From Clitopilus passeckerianus (taxonomy: Eukaryota; Basidiomycota; Agaricomycetes; Agaricales; Entolomataceae): a DNA stretch of 64,000 nucleotides. Both the position numbers and the translations under genes were made by a program. Position 1 is the stretch's first letter. Each line of letters starts with the position of its first letter. The notes under the pieces were generated by a model. It made no database searches, was not told the DNA's origin, and was given only the letters and a program-made list of their open reading frames with translations. The stretch is taken from assembly GCA_944990035.1 (NCBI GenBank), contig CALYLX010000100.1, positions 124,001 to 188,000 on the forward strand, in the 5' to 3' direction. Below, one piece after another: positions 1 through 11,702 of the stretch.

Positions 1-2444
1 TCTGGTTGCAGCTGGGCCAACCTTCTTCCGATTCCCAGGTGGGAACCTTTGAGCAGATCCTACGAAGTACGACTAACGATCACAAATTAGGTGGAAACAA
101 CGTTGAAGGCGAGACAGCCGCTACTAGGTGGCAATGGAATAACACCGTTCGTGATATACATGTTACTTTCTCTTAACCGCACCGCTGATACCAAAGCTAG
201 GTCGGTCCTTTGGCTAATCGGCCAGGTAAAGAGCATCCTTAGCTATATTATACAGGATCTGATAGATTGAAAGGTCGTGGTGGGGACTGGGGATATGTCA
301 ATACCGAGTGAGTCCCTCAAGTAGGCCGATTGACCACCTCAACTGACCTATCCGGCTTCTAGTGGTCTAGGTCTCCTTGAATACCTCCTATGGTGCGAAG
401 ACTCCGGAATGGAGCCAATCATGGCTGTTTGGGCAGGTGCGGAGATTTTACGATTAAGGCTGGGGATTAAGGCTGATTCAAACCCGTAGGGTACGCACTT
501 GGTGGAGAGACTATTGCCTCAGGCAATCTTCAGCCCTACATCCAGCAGGCCATCGATCAGATCAACTTCGTCGTTGGTGATCCTGCCAAAAGCTCCGCAG
601 GTAAGGTCGAAATCGATAGGGCGTGGTCACACCGCCCAACTCATCTGTTTTAGCTGCTCTTCGCTCCTCTCTCGGACACCCTGCACCATTCAAGCTAAAC
701 TACGTAGAAGTTGGCAACGAGGTAACGATTGAATGAATACGTATCAATATTCAGCCGTTAACGCAATATTTTCACAGGACTTCTTCGCAGCTTCTTCGTG
801 AGTACCGGGTGCCCGTAGTCCAGATGCGAGACTGATCCCACTCTTTCCATCAGGTATACGTACAGGTGGCCTGCGTTCGTCAACGCTTTGAAAGCTCAAT
901 TTCCCAGCATCAGTAAGCAGTTACATCTCGTTAGGAGGCCATATTATTCAAATTAACCATCTCTCAGACTTCATCGCGACAAGCAACGTAAATGACCCGG
1001 TCCTTTCCCCAAAGCCGACCCACTACGATGTTCATGTTTACCAAACACCTAGTGAGTGTGCTTTGCTTCGTGTTAATGTGATACTCATTCGTCTCGCTAG
1101 ACTGGTTCTCCAACAATGCTTTCTATTACGATACCTTTGCCGTACGACCTTGCCCTCCTTGACATTACTCTCGCACTAATCAACAAGTAGCGTGATGGCA
1201 CCAAATACTTTGAGGTTTGCATGAGACGATCTTGGGAGCGCATCTCATTCTAATGGATTTACGTTTCTTAGGGTGAATATGCCGCCATTTCAACCGTTGA
1301 CAGCGACATTTGGAATAATAGGTTGCCGTATCCAACTATGTGGTGTAAGTGTACTGTGTTCCCCCTCTGAGCCCCATCTCAGTCGGTGCTACTTTACCAG
1401 GTGCTTCCGGAGAGGCAGCCTTTATGACTGGTCTCGAAAGAAACAGTGACATTGTGTAAGCACGTCCTTCGAGTTAACGTCCAGGCCCTCAGATAGCTCC
1501 GTATTAGCTTCGCTGCCGCCTACGCACCATTGCTAAACGTGAGTAGCTTTACTTCCATTTCATGTCAGATCGGATCTTGACCGAAGTCGCAGCATGTCTC
1601 TGGAACCCAATGGGTGAGTGAGCTCACCGCACAGGATGGAGTGAGTTTGTTGACCTTATGATTAGACACCGAACCTCGTCAGCTTCGAGTAAGTACCGGC
1701 CAACTAAGCCTTCTTCCTATAACTCACGCTGTTTTCGACCAGCTCCGGAAGTGTCTATCTATCCACGAGCTACTACGTGCAGAAGGTAACTTCCCCATAC
1801 CCTGGTCAAAAACACCTTGTTAACTTTCCCAGCTTTTTGGTACGAACCGCGGTGACGAATATATTCCAAGTACCTTGCCTACCAAGGGAGGAACTCTGCA
1901 CTGGAGTGTCGTACGCAAGACCTCCACGAATGCGCTGATCATCAAGGTATGCATCGCCCCGTTTCTCGAATGGCATGCCCGCTCAGGTCCTGCATTTCCA
2001 CCTAGGTCGCTAACAACGGCGCATCCGCACAAGCTATATCATTCAACCTACCATTCGCCAATGTTGCTTCTAGTGGTAGCTTACAGCTGCTTTCGGGGGC
2101 GTCCGGTGGAAGTAACACACCGACCAGTCCCAACACGGTCGTCCCTAAAACCAGCACCATTACTACTGGTAAAAACTTCGACTACAATGCGCCTGCCTAC
2201 TCTGTCAGCGTCATCACAATTAGCCTGAATGGCTCAGGAGGAGGTACAACCACTACGACGGCTCCACCTTCTGGCGCTACCCAAGTCAAATACGGTCAAT
2301 GGTACGTTCGGCAAGCTTCTCAGTATCTCATACTCTAACGCTTTGGGTCACTCTAGCGGTGGAATTGGATATACCGGCCCGACTGCATGCGCAGCTGGAT
2401 CAACCTGCCAGTACCAGAATGATTACTACTCTCAGTGCCTCTAA
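1..2444 (+). CDS. GH51 alpha-L-arabinofuranosidase with C-terminal CBM1 (5' end outside window)
   Basis: The gene should code for a secreted enzyme that removes arabinofuranosyl side chains from arabinoxylan or arabinan. Splicing a dozen or more short introns gives GH51 landmarks in order: [19 protein letters not shown] (introns near 40-90 and 148-200), [32 protein letters not shown], then YVEVGNE ending at 720, whose Glu is the family's acid/base. GEYA at 1272-1283 carries the nucleophile Glu. [12 protein letters not shown] and WTPNLVSFD follow. After a Thr/Ser linker, a CBM1 begins near 2283 ([12 protein letters not shown]...[11 protein letters not shown]) and is split by one intron. The stop is at 2442-2444. 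The signal peptide and N-terminal domain lie upstream of the window. The family call is firm; individual intron edges are by eye. Confidence 0.93.
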
Positions 2445-2985
2445 TCCCACCAGAGGATAAAGGCTACCGATGTTGTCATGTTTCTCTTTAGTGTTTTGAA
2501 ATATACATGCCCTTTGATACTACCTTACTTTCCTAAGTGCATGAATCCCGCACGGGGAAATCAACACTCCAACTTTCTTACTACGTTCTTCGAAGGAGAT
2601 CCTATTATTCTCCACAATGCGTGCTACATAGTTAAGATGAAGTCCAGATTCATGCTACGATATAGAACATTTGTATCATGGGTAAGCGTCTGAACATCGC
2701 ATTGTAGTCGTCCAACATTGTCGAACTAGGAAGTGTACCCTCCTTCCCTCACACATCTCGGTAAGAACGCCGCACATAGGTCGAAGGTGGTGGCGTCATC
2801 GGATGCGGCACCGTAGATCGAGCTTGGGTTCCCGTTCCTCCTGAACGGCCCGGACGGGTAAACGGCCACGGCGACTGGGGGCGTGGAGGTTCCCTTTCCA
2901 ACTCGTAAGTCCTCGCAGTAATCCAGGAGCGGTTAGGAGGTGGGTTAGGTCTAGGGCCTACAATTGCACTTCGTTTAAATTCAAC
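2445..2985. other. Convergent 3' intergenic region
   Basis: This stretch separates the 3' ends of the GH51 gene (+) and the first BMT5-like gene (-). I see no gene or repeat in it. Confidence 0.6.
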
Positions 2986-4396
2986 TCAAAGATGAAGAAT
3001 TGAAAGATGCATACCTTTCACGAAAATATGAATCGTACAGTCAGGAACCACATGCTCATGAATATCCTCCTCCACCTCCTCCGGCGCACGTTTATACGTC
3101 CGATGATGATACCCAAAATGCTGGCATTCATCCCTCACGAACGTATTCTCCTCCTCATGTACATACCCCAACTTCTGCCCAAGACTAACCAAAGCAGGGA
3201 CATTGTAGTGCCCATACCACATCTGGTCATTCGTGAGCGAGACGAGTACGACATCCCCTTCTTCCTGCACTTGGTAGCAGTCGAATAGGAAACTCTGGAG
3301 GTAGCCCGGTTCGCGGCCGGAGAGCTTGATATAGGGAAAGTTGAGGAATATCAAGCCCTTTGGGACCTCGGGAGGACAATGGGACGCGAGTTGATGGGCC
3401 CGGAAGTTGAGGTCGAAGCGCGCGAGAGATGATAGCGAGAGGCTCGTGAGTTGAGCTTGCATGGCGTCGTAGTACCAAGAGCCACGGTACGGTGCTACAT
3501 TATAAGAATGTAAGAAACCGTTTGAAAGCAAGAGATAGAGAATTACCATCGGGATCCTCACAAAGCAAGCAATTCGTATGCTTTGCTACACGGGATATCG
3601 TAGTCAGTATGGGGCGGAAGAAACAGCCTGAACTTGCGTTCCTCTAGCTGCAGACCGATTCGCCCTCAAGAGGTCCAGTAGTTCGAATGGCTTGAATTCG
3701 GTACGATCATAGCGAGAACACCATATACCATCGAATGAGTCCCTTTGCGCGGCTAAGCATAGGGTGACGGAGTATGTGTCGTTCTCGTCCATGATGAGGA
3801 TGTCCCATTTCTCTTTGATGAGGATCCTCGTAATAAAATCCACTAGATGGGTCGACGTGAGCTTGGAATTAAGGTATAATAGGGGAAACTTACGAGAATC
3901 TTCTTCGTGTTTGTCTTCTTCCTGCACGTGTTGCGGCTCAGGAGTGGGTGCTCCAGATTTGTGTGGCTTATCCGGGCCTTCCATGAACGATAGGTCCTCG
4001 TCGGTTTCATCAGTTTCCTTCTCATCTTGCATATCTTCATCTTCGGAAGATTCCTCAGACTATGGTATTCGTACTATAAGCCAATATTCCTCGTGCTATA
4101 CGCGTGGACAACGTTACCTCAGTGTGATAAGACGCTTTGTCGTTCATTTCAACCTCCTGCTCATCATCGTCTAACCAGTCATCCTCCTCTTTTCTCTCAT
4201 CCTCTTCCATAGCTCCCTCGTCTTCTTCTTCCTCCCCCTCCCCCTCCACCTCCCTCTCCGCCTCTACTTTCTCAAGAGGAGAAACCTGTTCCGGCTCTGG
4301 GGTCGAAGGCTCAGACTCCAACGTCAGAGCCTTCCTCCGTTCAAGCCTCCGCCTGCGGAGATCCTGCTTGAGATCAACCTCTCTCGTACTGACCAT
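2986..4396 (-). CDS. BMT5-like (DUF2431) domain protein, paralogue A
   Basis: Diverged relative of the Rossmann-fold domain of the 25S rRNA uridine-N3 methyltransferase Bmt5. The start ATG is at 4396 (MVSTREVDLK). A Glu-rich acidic N-terminal region follows, then the first Rossmann strand ILIMDENDTYSVTLCLAAQ near 3775-3805, where the family has ILLVGEGDFSF-type sequence. A linker and an intron lead to the second half: VPKGLIFLNFPYIK (family RIIFNFPH), GDVVLVSLTND (strand before the family's G-E/D-P-Y region) and the terminal FGYHHRTYKR (family YPGYxHxRT). The glycines of the SAM-binding GxG motif are absent, so methyl transfer is doubtful. The protein is probably nuclear or nucleolar from its acidic tail, which is inference. 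Two paralogues lie at 8556-10993 and 13293-14624. Confidence 0.75.
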
Positions 4397-4897
4397 CGGC
4401 GTACGTAGTCAAGAAGGGCGAGGGCTGACTCGGCGACGATTGCCTTAACTATGTCCTCTGCACAATTGTTGAGTCGCTGACATCATCATTCTTGAGGTAA
4501 GTAACGGAACCGCTCGGCAACGGCCTTTGGAGTGGCGTGGCTGTGGTTTGCCAAATGAATGCAAACAAACGCGTCTATGAATGAGACCAATCTGACGCGT
4601 CTGGGGTTGGTCTGGGCAGTCTCCAAGCCTGAGTGGGTTTGTTACAGTCAACTTGTGGGAGAGGCGGGCAATTTGGATGTAAACTCTCAGTATATAAACA
4701 TCCAACCTGAGACTAATCCGCCCAGAAGTGACAAGATCTCATTAATTCCTCCTCTTCTGTCAAAGTACGAGGTTATACGCGATAAATTCATCGAGCCTGG
4801 CTGGTACAAAGCGACGACATCAAGCACTACGAATCTCTTCGAACCTCGAACCAATCATCCCCACCACCATTATCAAAACCTTTTTTGACCTTAAAAG
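4397..4897. promoter_or_regulatory. Upstream region of paralogue A with ACGCGTC boxes
   Basis: ACGCGT at 4569-4574 and the palindrome GACGCGTC at 4594-4601 lie about 170-200 bp upstream of the start at 4396. ACGCGT is the MCB box bound by MBF (Mbp1/Swi6) in yeasts. A collinear sequence lies upstream of the next gene at about 6021-6200. It shares both boxes, the word TCCAACCTGARACT (4701-4714 and 6167-6180) and a following GAC(A/G)AGATCT. Regulation is inferred only from these motifs. Confidence 0.45.
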
Positions 4898-5912
4898 TCA
4901 ATCAGCACGGTAAACACGTCGAGGCAATGCCAACCCAATCCTTACCCAATCTGCCAAAATCCCTGCAATTAAATCCGGCCAAGGCTCCAGCACTTGTATC
5001 TCTCCATTCAAAGACTTAGAAACACAATACTGGATTACGGTAGAGAGCTTATACGAAGCTCCTTCACCGTCTTTATTGAAGCCGAGGCTAAAAAACATCC
5101 ACTCATGGCCGTTCGTAAGTGCGCCGCGAATCCTCTCTTTCCTTCAATTGAATATCATTAAGCAAGAAGAGAAATGAGACTGAGCGATTACTCTGCTCAC
5201 CCTAGTTGCTTCCCAATTGCGTACAGCTTACACAAAGCCTTAGGGATCTGTGATGATAGCGGGCTGACGTTGGTTTCTACCACGAAGAAACCTCTGTTGA
5301 GGTTCCGGAGTGTCGAGATGGACGGGTTACCGTGGTAGAGAGCTACAGACTCGGAGCTCAGTTATAGTACACGGGGCGGGGAGTAGAGAATCTCACTAGC
5401 GAGGTCGTCCTTTGCCGCGACCATCGTATAGTGTAGAGACCCCGAGTCGGTGGTGAGGGTGGTACTGGACTCCTGGACCAGGTCTGTACACTGGCGCTGC
5501 ATGTGGACAACTAGCTTGTCCCCGGCTGGAAGCATCGCAGATATGCGGAATAAAAACGCCTCGATCCGGGAATGAGCACTCGCTCCCTGTCCTCAGTAAT
5601 AGTTTTAATATAGAACGAGTGGATGGGAGAGCAGGTACTTTCTCGTGGAGTCATCTCTTCCAGTAGCTCAAGGTGCCGATACAGGTTGTCGGAAGACCAA
5701 AGCTTGTCGACTCCAAGTAGTTTACTCCTTTCAACGAGCTCTTCGATGTTGGTTTTGAGGCCGAAGCCCCATGTGTAGACGATGTTTAGCTTTCTTAACG
5801 TTTCTTCATCTGCGATGGTGCCTTTTGGGTCTAGCGATGCTCTGAGCCTCTTCAGAGCATGGAGGGCTTCTTCCAAATCGGAGCTTTTGAGACACTTCTT
5901 GGTCGCTGACAT
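4898..5912 (-). CDS. Basidiomycete hypothetical protein, possibly PD-(D/E)xK-like fold
   Basis: The start is MSATKKCLKSSDLEEAL at 5912 and the stop at 4898. Several introns were joined by frame: one of 47 nt near 5585-5631 joins MTPRER to RQGASAHSRIEAFLFRISAM, and later ones join SLHYTMVAAKDDLA to LYHGNPSIS and to the final TNGHEWMFFSLGF...LEPWPDLIAGILADWV. The layout (charged helix, a TDSGSLHYTMVA strand, FFVVETN strand, Cys/Leu-rich helix, GHEWMFF strand) resembles agaricomycete hypothetical proteins with a restriction-endonuclease-like core. In those, the FFVVExK strand carries the catalytic E and K; here it reads ETN, so activity is doubtful. The function is unknown and the fold is inference from pattern only. 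Confidence 0.6.
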
Positions 5913-6020
5913 GTGCCGGGTGTGGAGGGGCTGAACTACGTAAAGGACTCAGGAAGACGTCGCAATTGAGTGACCAGCCAGAACCGTGACAAGAACAACC
6001 GAATAGAAGGGACCAAGCAA

Positions 6021-6200
6021 GAGCAAACGGACGCGTCTCCAATTTAGTGACGCGTCAAACTCTGGCCCGACCCGCCAACCTTCCAACTGAGCAACGGAGT
6101 TCGTGAGGGCCAACTAACAGCAATAGGAGAGTCGGATCATTCGGATGCAATGAGAAATCTCATCGTTCCAACCTGAAACTGACGAGATCTTGTAAGGAAC
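6021..6200. promoter_or_regulatory. Upstream region with two GACGCGTC palindromes
   Basis: GACGCGTC occurs at 6030-6037 and 6049-6056, about 120-145 bp upstream of the start at 5912. TCCAACCTGAAACT lies at 6167-6180 and GACGAGATCT follows. The order and spacing match those at 4560-4760, so the two upstream regions look homologous although the genes they precede are unrelated. Confidence 0.5.
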
Positions 6201-6290
6201 TTCAAATGGCATATACTCTATATATTCGCGGAGAATACATAACGAAGCGCGCATATGACCACCCCTATCGAATGAAATCTATTCTAAACC

Positions 6291-7767
6291 TCAAGCCTGA
6301 TCAGTCGGCGTACACGCCTTCAACACCAACGGCTTCTCCACCCTCGCAGCCGCCTTCATGAGGAACGTCTGGTCCTCTCCGTTTCCCTGTAAGTACAAAC
6401 CACCTCATCAGCCCCAATTATCACAACAGAATCGAAATAGCGGACGTACAATGAAATTGCTCGGGAAACCAACATCAAACTCCACCGCCCCTTCGAGTGT
6501 TGCAATTTGTTCAGGAGTGAGGGAGATCTCCAGCGCCTCGATGTTCCCCATGAGATGCTCGATCTTGCGGCCTCCGACGATGGGGAAGACGCGTGGGGCT
6601 TTGTGTAGGACGTAGGCTAGTGCAACTGCAAGGAAGGTCAGCATCCAGACACCTGGGAGTTAGGCAGGTAAAATGACATACTCGAGGTAAGATGCTCCCT
6701 CCCCAACTCCTTCGCCACCTTCTCCAGCGCCTTCGACACCCTCCTCTCTCGTTCACTGCGTTTCCAATCTCCACCCCACGACCGCCCCTTCTCGCCTGAT
6801 ACTTCGCGGGCAGCTTCTTCGGCGTCGGTCATGAACTTCCCGCCGCCTGCTGCTGCCCAGGGTGCGAGTGCCATACCCTCCGCACGTGCCATGGGTATAA
6901 TCTCCCTCTCAAAATCGCGCTCCATGACGTTCCATTTCCCTTGGTACACCGAGAAGGGCGTGAGGGCGTGGTCACGGGCGTATTGGTTGGCGCGGGCGAC
7001 GACCCATGCTGGGGCGTCTGAGATGCCCTACAGTCCAATTCAACCAGTTAGTTATGCTGTAGATACACAGTGAACATGATGCTGTGAGCGTACCAAATAC
7101 AAAACCTTCCCAGCCAAAACGAACGCGTGCAGACTACGCATTACCTCCTCAATACTAGTCTCCCAATCCCACCAATGAACGTAAAAAAGGTCGATGTAGC
7201 TGGTGCGGAGTTTCTTGAGGGACTCATGGAGGGAGATGGACATGGATTTGGTGTTGTTGCCGGTGTACATGATTTTTTGGGGGATGTGGTCGCTGCCGCG
7301 TTTGTAGTTGGTCGTGTACTATATACGGCAAAAAGGTTGCGGTCAGAAGCTGGAGCTTGGGGACGGCGGAGGAGGAGGAGAGGACATACCTTAGTAGCGA
7401 TGAACAACTGATCACGAATTCTACGAGATTCAGCCCATTCGCCGATTATCATTTCAGATGTCTCGTCTTGACTGCCAAGTCAAAGAACTATCAGTACAAG
7501 TCCAAGCCAATACGGAAGAAAAAGGACGTACTAGTTATTCGCAGTATCAATGAAGTTCCCGCCAGCGTCAAAGTACGCGTTGAGGAGCTTTATGCTAGAC
7601 TCCTTATCCATCTTCCCAAGCGTGTCCTTCCAAACCGAACCCGACGGTTCGCCGATGCTCATTCCACCGAGTTGAAGTGGAGAGACATGGACACCAGCAG
7701 TCGTAGATAGCTGCCTGTAGACACCAAGTTTGGTAGGAGGTGCAGGGGCGGGTGTGAAGATAGACAT
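6291..7767 (-). CDS. Aldo/keto reductase, aryl-alcohol dehydrogenase (NADP+)-like
   Basis: NADPH-dependent reductase of the fungal AAD branch of the AKR superfamily, probably cytosolic and acting on aromatic aldehydes/alcohols. I chose the start [15 protein letters not shown] at 7767 because AAD proteins begin this way; an ATG 36 bp upstream is in frame. Visible motifs are [21 protein letters not shown] (catalytic Asp and, across an intron at about 7477-7536, the Tyr), LFIATKYTTNYK (Lys) and [12 protein letters not shown] (His). Further on come [42 protein letters not shown] (NADP-binding loop) and [14 protein letters not shown], with the stop at 6291-6293. The catalytic tetrad is intact. A GACGCGTC box lies at 7940-7947, about 175 bp upstream. 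Confidence 0.9.
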
Positions 7768-8555
7768 TTGTTGTAGCTGTAGTCGAGGAGATTTGGTTGT
7801 CAATGAAGAGAAAGTTTCTGTCCATTATGTTTCACTTTCACTGCTTATATACCCCTAGACATCGTCCATTCTAATCATATTTCAGACAGTGTTGCGAGAT
7901 ATGTTATGAGTAGGTCGTCGGAAGACATCCGTGCGTTGGGACGCGTCATTTTGGAGATTAGGTGGTTCAGAGCAAAGGACCAGGAGAAAAGGGTCCCGAT
8001 GTCGCGTACCGATCGGGTGTTGGGCCGAGTGCATCATCCCATCTCATGTCAGCAGTACGCGTCCTCCTTGCCTAGCCGATCGAACGTAAGGACTTTTCAT
8101 TCTCAATAGAGTACGATGGTCTGGGCAAGGCATGGCATTGCTAACACCAATCTCACCAATCTACTTCCCGCATGGTTCTTGAAAATGAGAGAGCCTTATA
8201 AATCAACGACGTTATGAATTATTGCAACTTTTCTCTACCATTGTTGTGCCTTTTCTTTCACATCCGCGTGTACAAATTAATACAATCTATTCAGTAAAAA
8301 GTGTCACTCGAGAAGGAAGTATCTACATAGGAATGTGTAGAGCAGTAATGAACTAAAAATACATGGTAATGTTTGAAAAGATGACGGGAAGATTCGAACA
8401 ATGTATGTAGAAGTGAGAGATAAATAACGCTAGTAATACATTTTCATGCTCGGAAAAAAGTCCATTGGTGAAAATTAACCGTCAGGAATCAGGATCTGAT
8501 TCGCAAGAACCGCAGCTCTGCGGATGTATGTAGATGGCCCCGGGCCACGCTCTCC
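7768..8555. other. Intergenic region upstream of the aldo/keto reductase
   Basis: It holds the likely promoter of the reductase, including GACGCGTC at 7940-7947 and ACGCGTC near 8057, and the AT-rich 3' flank of paralogue B. No gene is seen. Confidence 0.5.
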
Positions 8556-10993
8556 CTACTCCTCCATCTCCCCGTCCTCATCCGCCTCACTGCCCGGCAG
8601 GATATCAATATACGCCAAATTTGGCCCACTCGGATGCCCCCTCGGCGACTTGCGCACCTTGCGCACATTCCTCCCCTTCCTCTTCTCCGGCGCTGGTGAC
8701 GGTGTAGACGACAGAGCCGTCAGTGGTGACGACGACAGCGATGGTGGAGGTGGATACTCCGGCGAAAGCGCTCGACGACGCTTGTTGGTAGCTGATTCTG
8801 GTTCTGACACCAGGTCATCCGCCCCAGGCGAGGGTAAGACATCGATGTACGCCGGGTTGGGTGCAGTCGGGTGCTTCCTTGGCGACTTGCGCACCTTCTC
8901 CTTCTTCAGAGTCATTGGAGGTGTAGGCAAAGTGGGCGATGGTGGTGGGCACTCTGGAGAAAGAGCTCGGGAACGCTTGAAGGGTTTAGCTGGTACCACA
9001 GGTGACTGGGGCTCTGACGGAGCCGGGACGGGGACTGTGATAGAGGCTTGTGGCCTTGGTGGGTCGGTAGGCAGCAGATCCCTCTCTGCTTTGATCCAGG
9101 ACCGTTGGGGAGGTAGAGAAGCCTCTTTGACCACTATTGAGAAAAAGGGTTAGATTTATGGAGAGGAGTAATGGCGCAAAATGCGAACCTTTCACGAACA
9201 CATGCGTCGTCCACGTCGCAGCAGCACCTCTCCCCTTCCCATTCCTCTGCTGCTGCTGAGGATGATACCCATTATGCTGGCAATTATCCCTCACAAACGC
9301 ATCGTCCGTCCAATGCCTATATCCCAGAGACTTGGCGAACTTCACCAGCCCCTTAACATCGAGCCTCTTCGTCTCCCTCTCCTCCTCATTGAGAGTAATC
9401 AACACCACATCCCCCTCCCCCTGCACATGATAACAATCCAACATCGCACTCTGCAAATACCCCGCTTCCTGTCCCCTCAGCTCCTTCGTTGGCGTTGGTG
9501 GAAGCAGCCAAACAAGGTGTTTGGGAACGCCCCTGTATGGAGAGGATGGTTGGTTGAGCTGGTGAGCCCAGAAGTTGAGATCGAGTCTTGCGAGGTCGAG
9601 CTGGGTGAGTTTGAGGAGTTCGGCTTGGAGACGATCCTTCCATAGCCCTCTAGCTAGGTCTAAGAAGCGGGTGAGTGGAGTGTTTGAAGCATATCACAGA
9701 ATTTGACGTACTGTTCTCGCATGATTCACATCCGGGATGTCCAACTGTTCAAGATGTATGAGAAGGGGTCAATGTGAGGGAAGCAGGGATATATACATTC
9801 AGAGAGACGCTAGCGTAGTTATCCATAAGCAGCTCATGCATCTGCATGGGCCTGAAATCTGCAGCATCGGTTCTTGAGCACCAGATTCCACCGAACGACT
9901 TGCGCATGGCAGCCAGTGCCAGCGTCATGGAGTAACGTTCGTTCTCGCCGATGATTAGAACGTCGTGGGCTTCTAGGATCAGTTGCCTGACGATGAATTG
10001 GTCTATTGGGGATATATTTAGAATCGCAAACGATACAGGGGTACAGAAACAACAAACATGGATTATCCGACACGAGGGCAAGCTTTCTCTTGAGTGGATC
10101 CTCCGCCTCCGGCGTCGCCTCTTTCTCTTCCACCGGTGCCTGGACTCGCTTCTTCACTACCACCACCGCTTCTTCCTCCTCCTCCTCCTGAGCGTCCTCG
10201 TTCAGAACGGAAAACGTTTCTCCTTCAACTTCTTCGTCGTCAGAACCTTCGTTCTCCTCCTCTTCATCTTCATCCTGGTTCAATTCAGTCAACATCAGAT
10301 AGGAGCGACTCAATAACTCCAACCTACCTCAGAAGATCCCTCATACGACGCACTATCGTCCATCTTGCTCTTGTTGCCTTTATCGTCAATAAAGTCCGCA
10401 TCCGAGTCTACTGTCTTCCTCCTAAGCCGCCTCCTTTTCGTAGGACGACGGGCTTTCTTCGTAGGTCGAGCTTTCTTGGTCGGTGGAGCGGGTGGGGCGT
10501 CATCTTCCTCCACAGGCTCAACACTCCGATCCCGTTTCTTGAGCCTCGGCTTCGTGGGACGAGCTTTCTTCGCAGGCGGAGGTGCTGAAGTCTCCTGTTC
10601 CTCTGCAGAATCCTCACTCCTCCCCCGTTTCCTGATCCTCCTGCCAGTCGGTACGTCCTCCTCGGACGACGATGCGTGCTCGACATAGCTGTCAGGCACT
10701 ATCCCATCATCATCATCTTCCTCCTCCTCCCCCTCCTCTCCCTCACTACCTCCCACCCTCCTCCCGGCCATCTCCTCATCCCAATCCTTTCTCCTCGTCC
10801 TGTCGTCCAAGTCCGGAATCCACAGCCTCGAGTCCAGATCCAAGAGGGGAACCAACCCAGATCCAGACGCAGCTCCCGTCCTCATACTCCTCCGCTGACT
10901 GCTCTTCTGCGCCGCAGCTTCCTCCAGCTGCTGTTTGGTGCGAATCCTGTGCTTTGGCTTAGCCATAGGTGGGTGCATGAGATTGAAATGCAT
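8556..10993 (-). CDS. BMT5-like (DUF2431) domain protein, paralogue B with long charged tails
   Basis: Largest of the three BMT5-like paralogues. The first ATG is at 10993; MAKPKHRIRTKQQ at 10966 is an alternative. The N-terminal region is Lys/Arg- and Glu/Asp-rich with basic clusters (KKARPTKPRLKKRDR, AKKARRPTKRRRLRRK) that look like nuclear localisation signals. The core has VLIIGENERYSMTLALAAM near 9930-9966 (one family glycine kept) and LDLNFWAHQL. It also has VPKHLVWLLPP, GYLQSAMLDCYHVQGEGDVVLITL and FVRDNCQHNGYHPQ, where the His-Arg-Thr end of the family motif is lost. After an intron near 9135-9160 the C-terminal tail carries two copies of a block ending KSPRxHPxxPNxAYIDxLP. The stop is at 8556. 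Catalysis is doubtful. Confidence 0.75.
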
Positions 10994-11702
10994 CGGGATT
11001 GCCTACACAGGCTTGGTCAGCGGGGGAGCCAAGTAAGGCAAAATAGAGATTACGTACGGATTTGAGTCATTTCGGTTGCGAAAGTGCAGTCGCAGCCGTG
11101 AACGCAATGTCCAGCTAATGGAAATCCCGGTCTTGGAAGAATTTCGAGAGCGAAGCTAGAGTCCCATAGCTAGCAAGTGATGCTGCCCAAAGGAAGGAGT
11201 TTCGTGAAACTCTCCAAGTTAAGGCCAACCGTTTTCTGTGTGATGGCCACTTGGGTGTAACTTGGGCTATGGCCACTGGATAGACAGCATGATACATGGC
11301 GCTCAGGGCTTGTATTCTGGAGTCAAAAGCCTGGCCTCGTTGTGCGGGACGTGAATGAGCAGGTGCATGGGCGAAAAGTCAAGGAACTGGTTGAACTGGA
11401 AGGTTGTGGTCAATGATTGTCAGCATCAACATGTCATGTTGAGCCAGAAGTCAACAAGCAAAGCCAAACAGTCGCGTCCCCTATTTTGGAATGGCGTTTG
11501 GTTTGACGCGTACGTTCATGGGTCGCCTTCATGTTGTCGTCTTTCTCAATAACCCTCAACGATGGTGTCTATCATATATGGTATTAAAGAAGCACTATAC
11601 TCTCTACAGTACCGAACATCACCGCCACTTTTCCTCGAGTCTTTAATTTGTCATAATCTCCTCGCTACTCTTCCAAAACTCAAGGTTGAATCGTATGTAA
11701 AC
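10994..11702. other. Intergenic region, no gene seen
   Basis: It separates the 3' end of the 7-TM gene from paralogue B. One ACGCGT is near 11507, about 515 bp upstream of paralogue B. Nothing else is supported. Confidence 0.5.
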
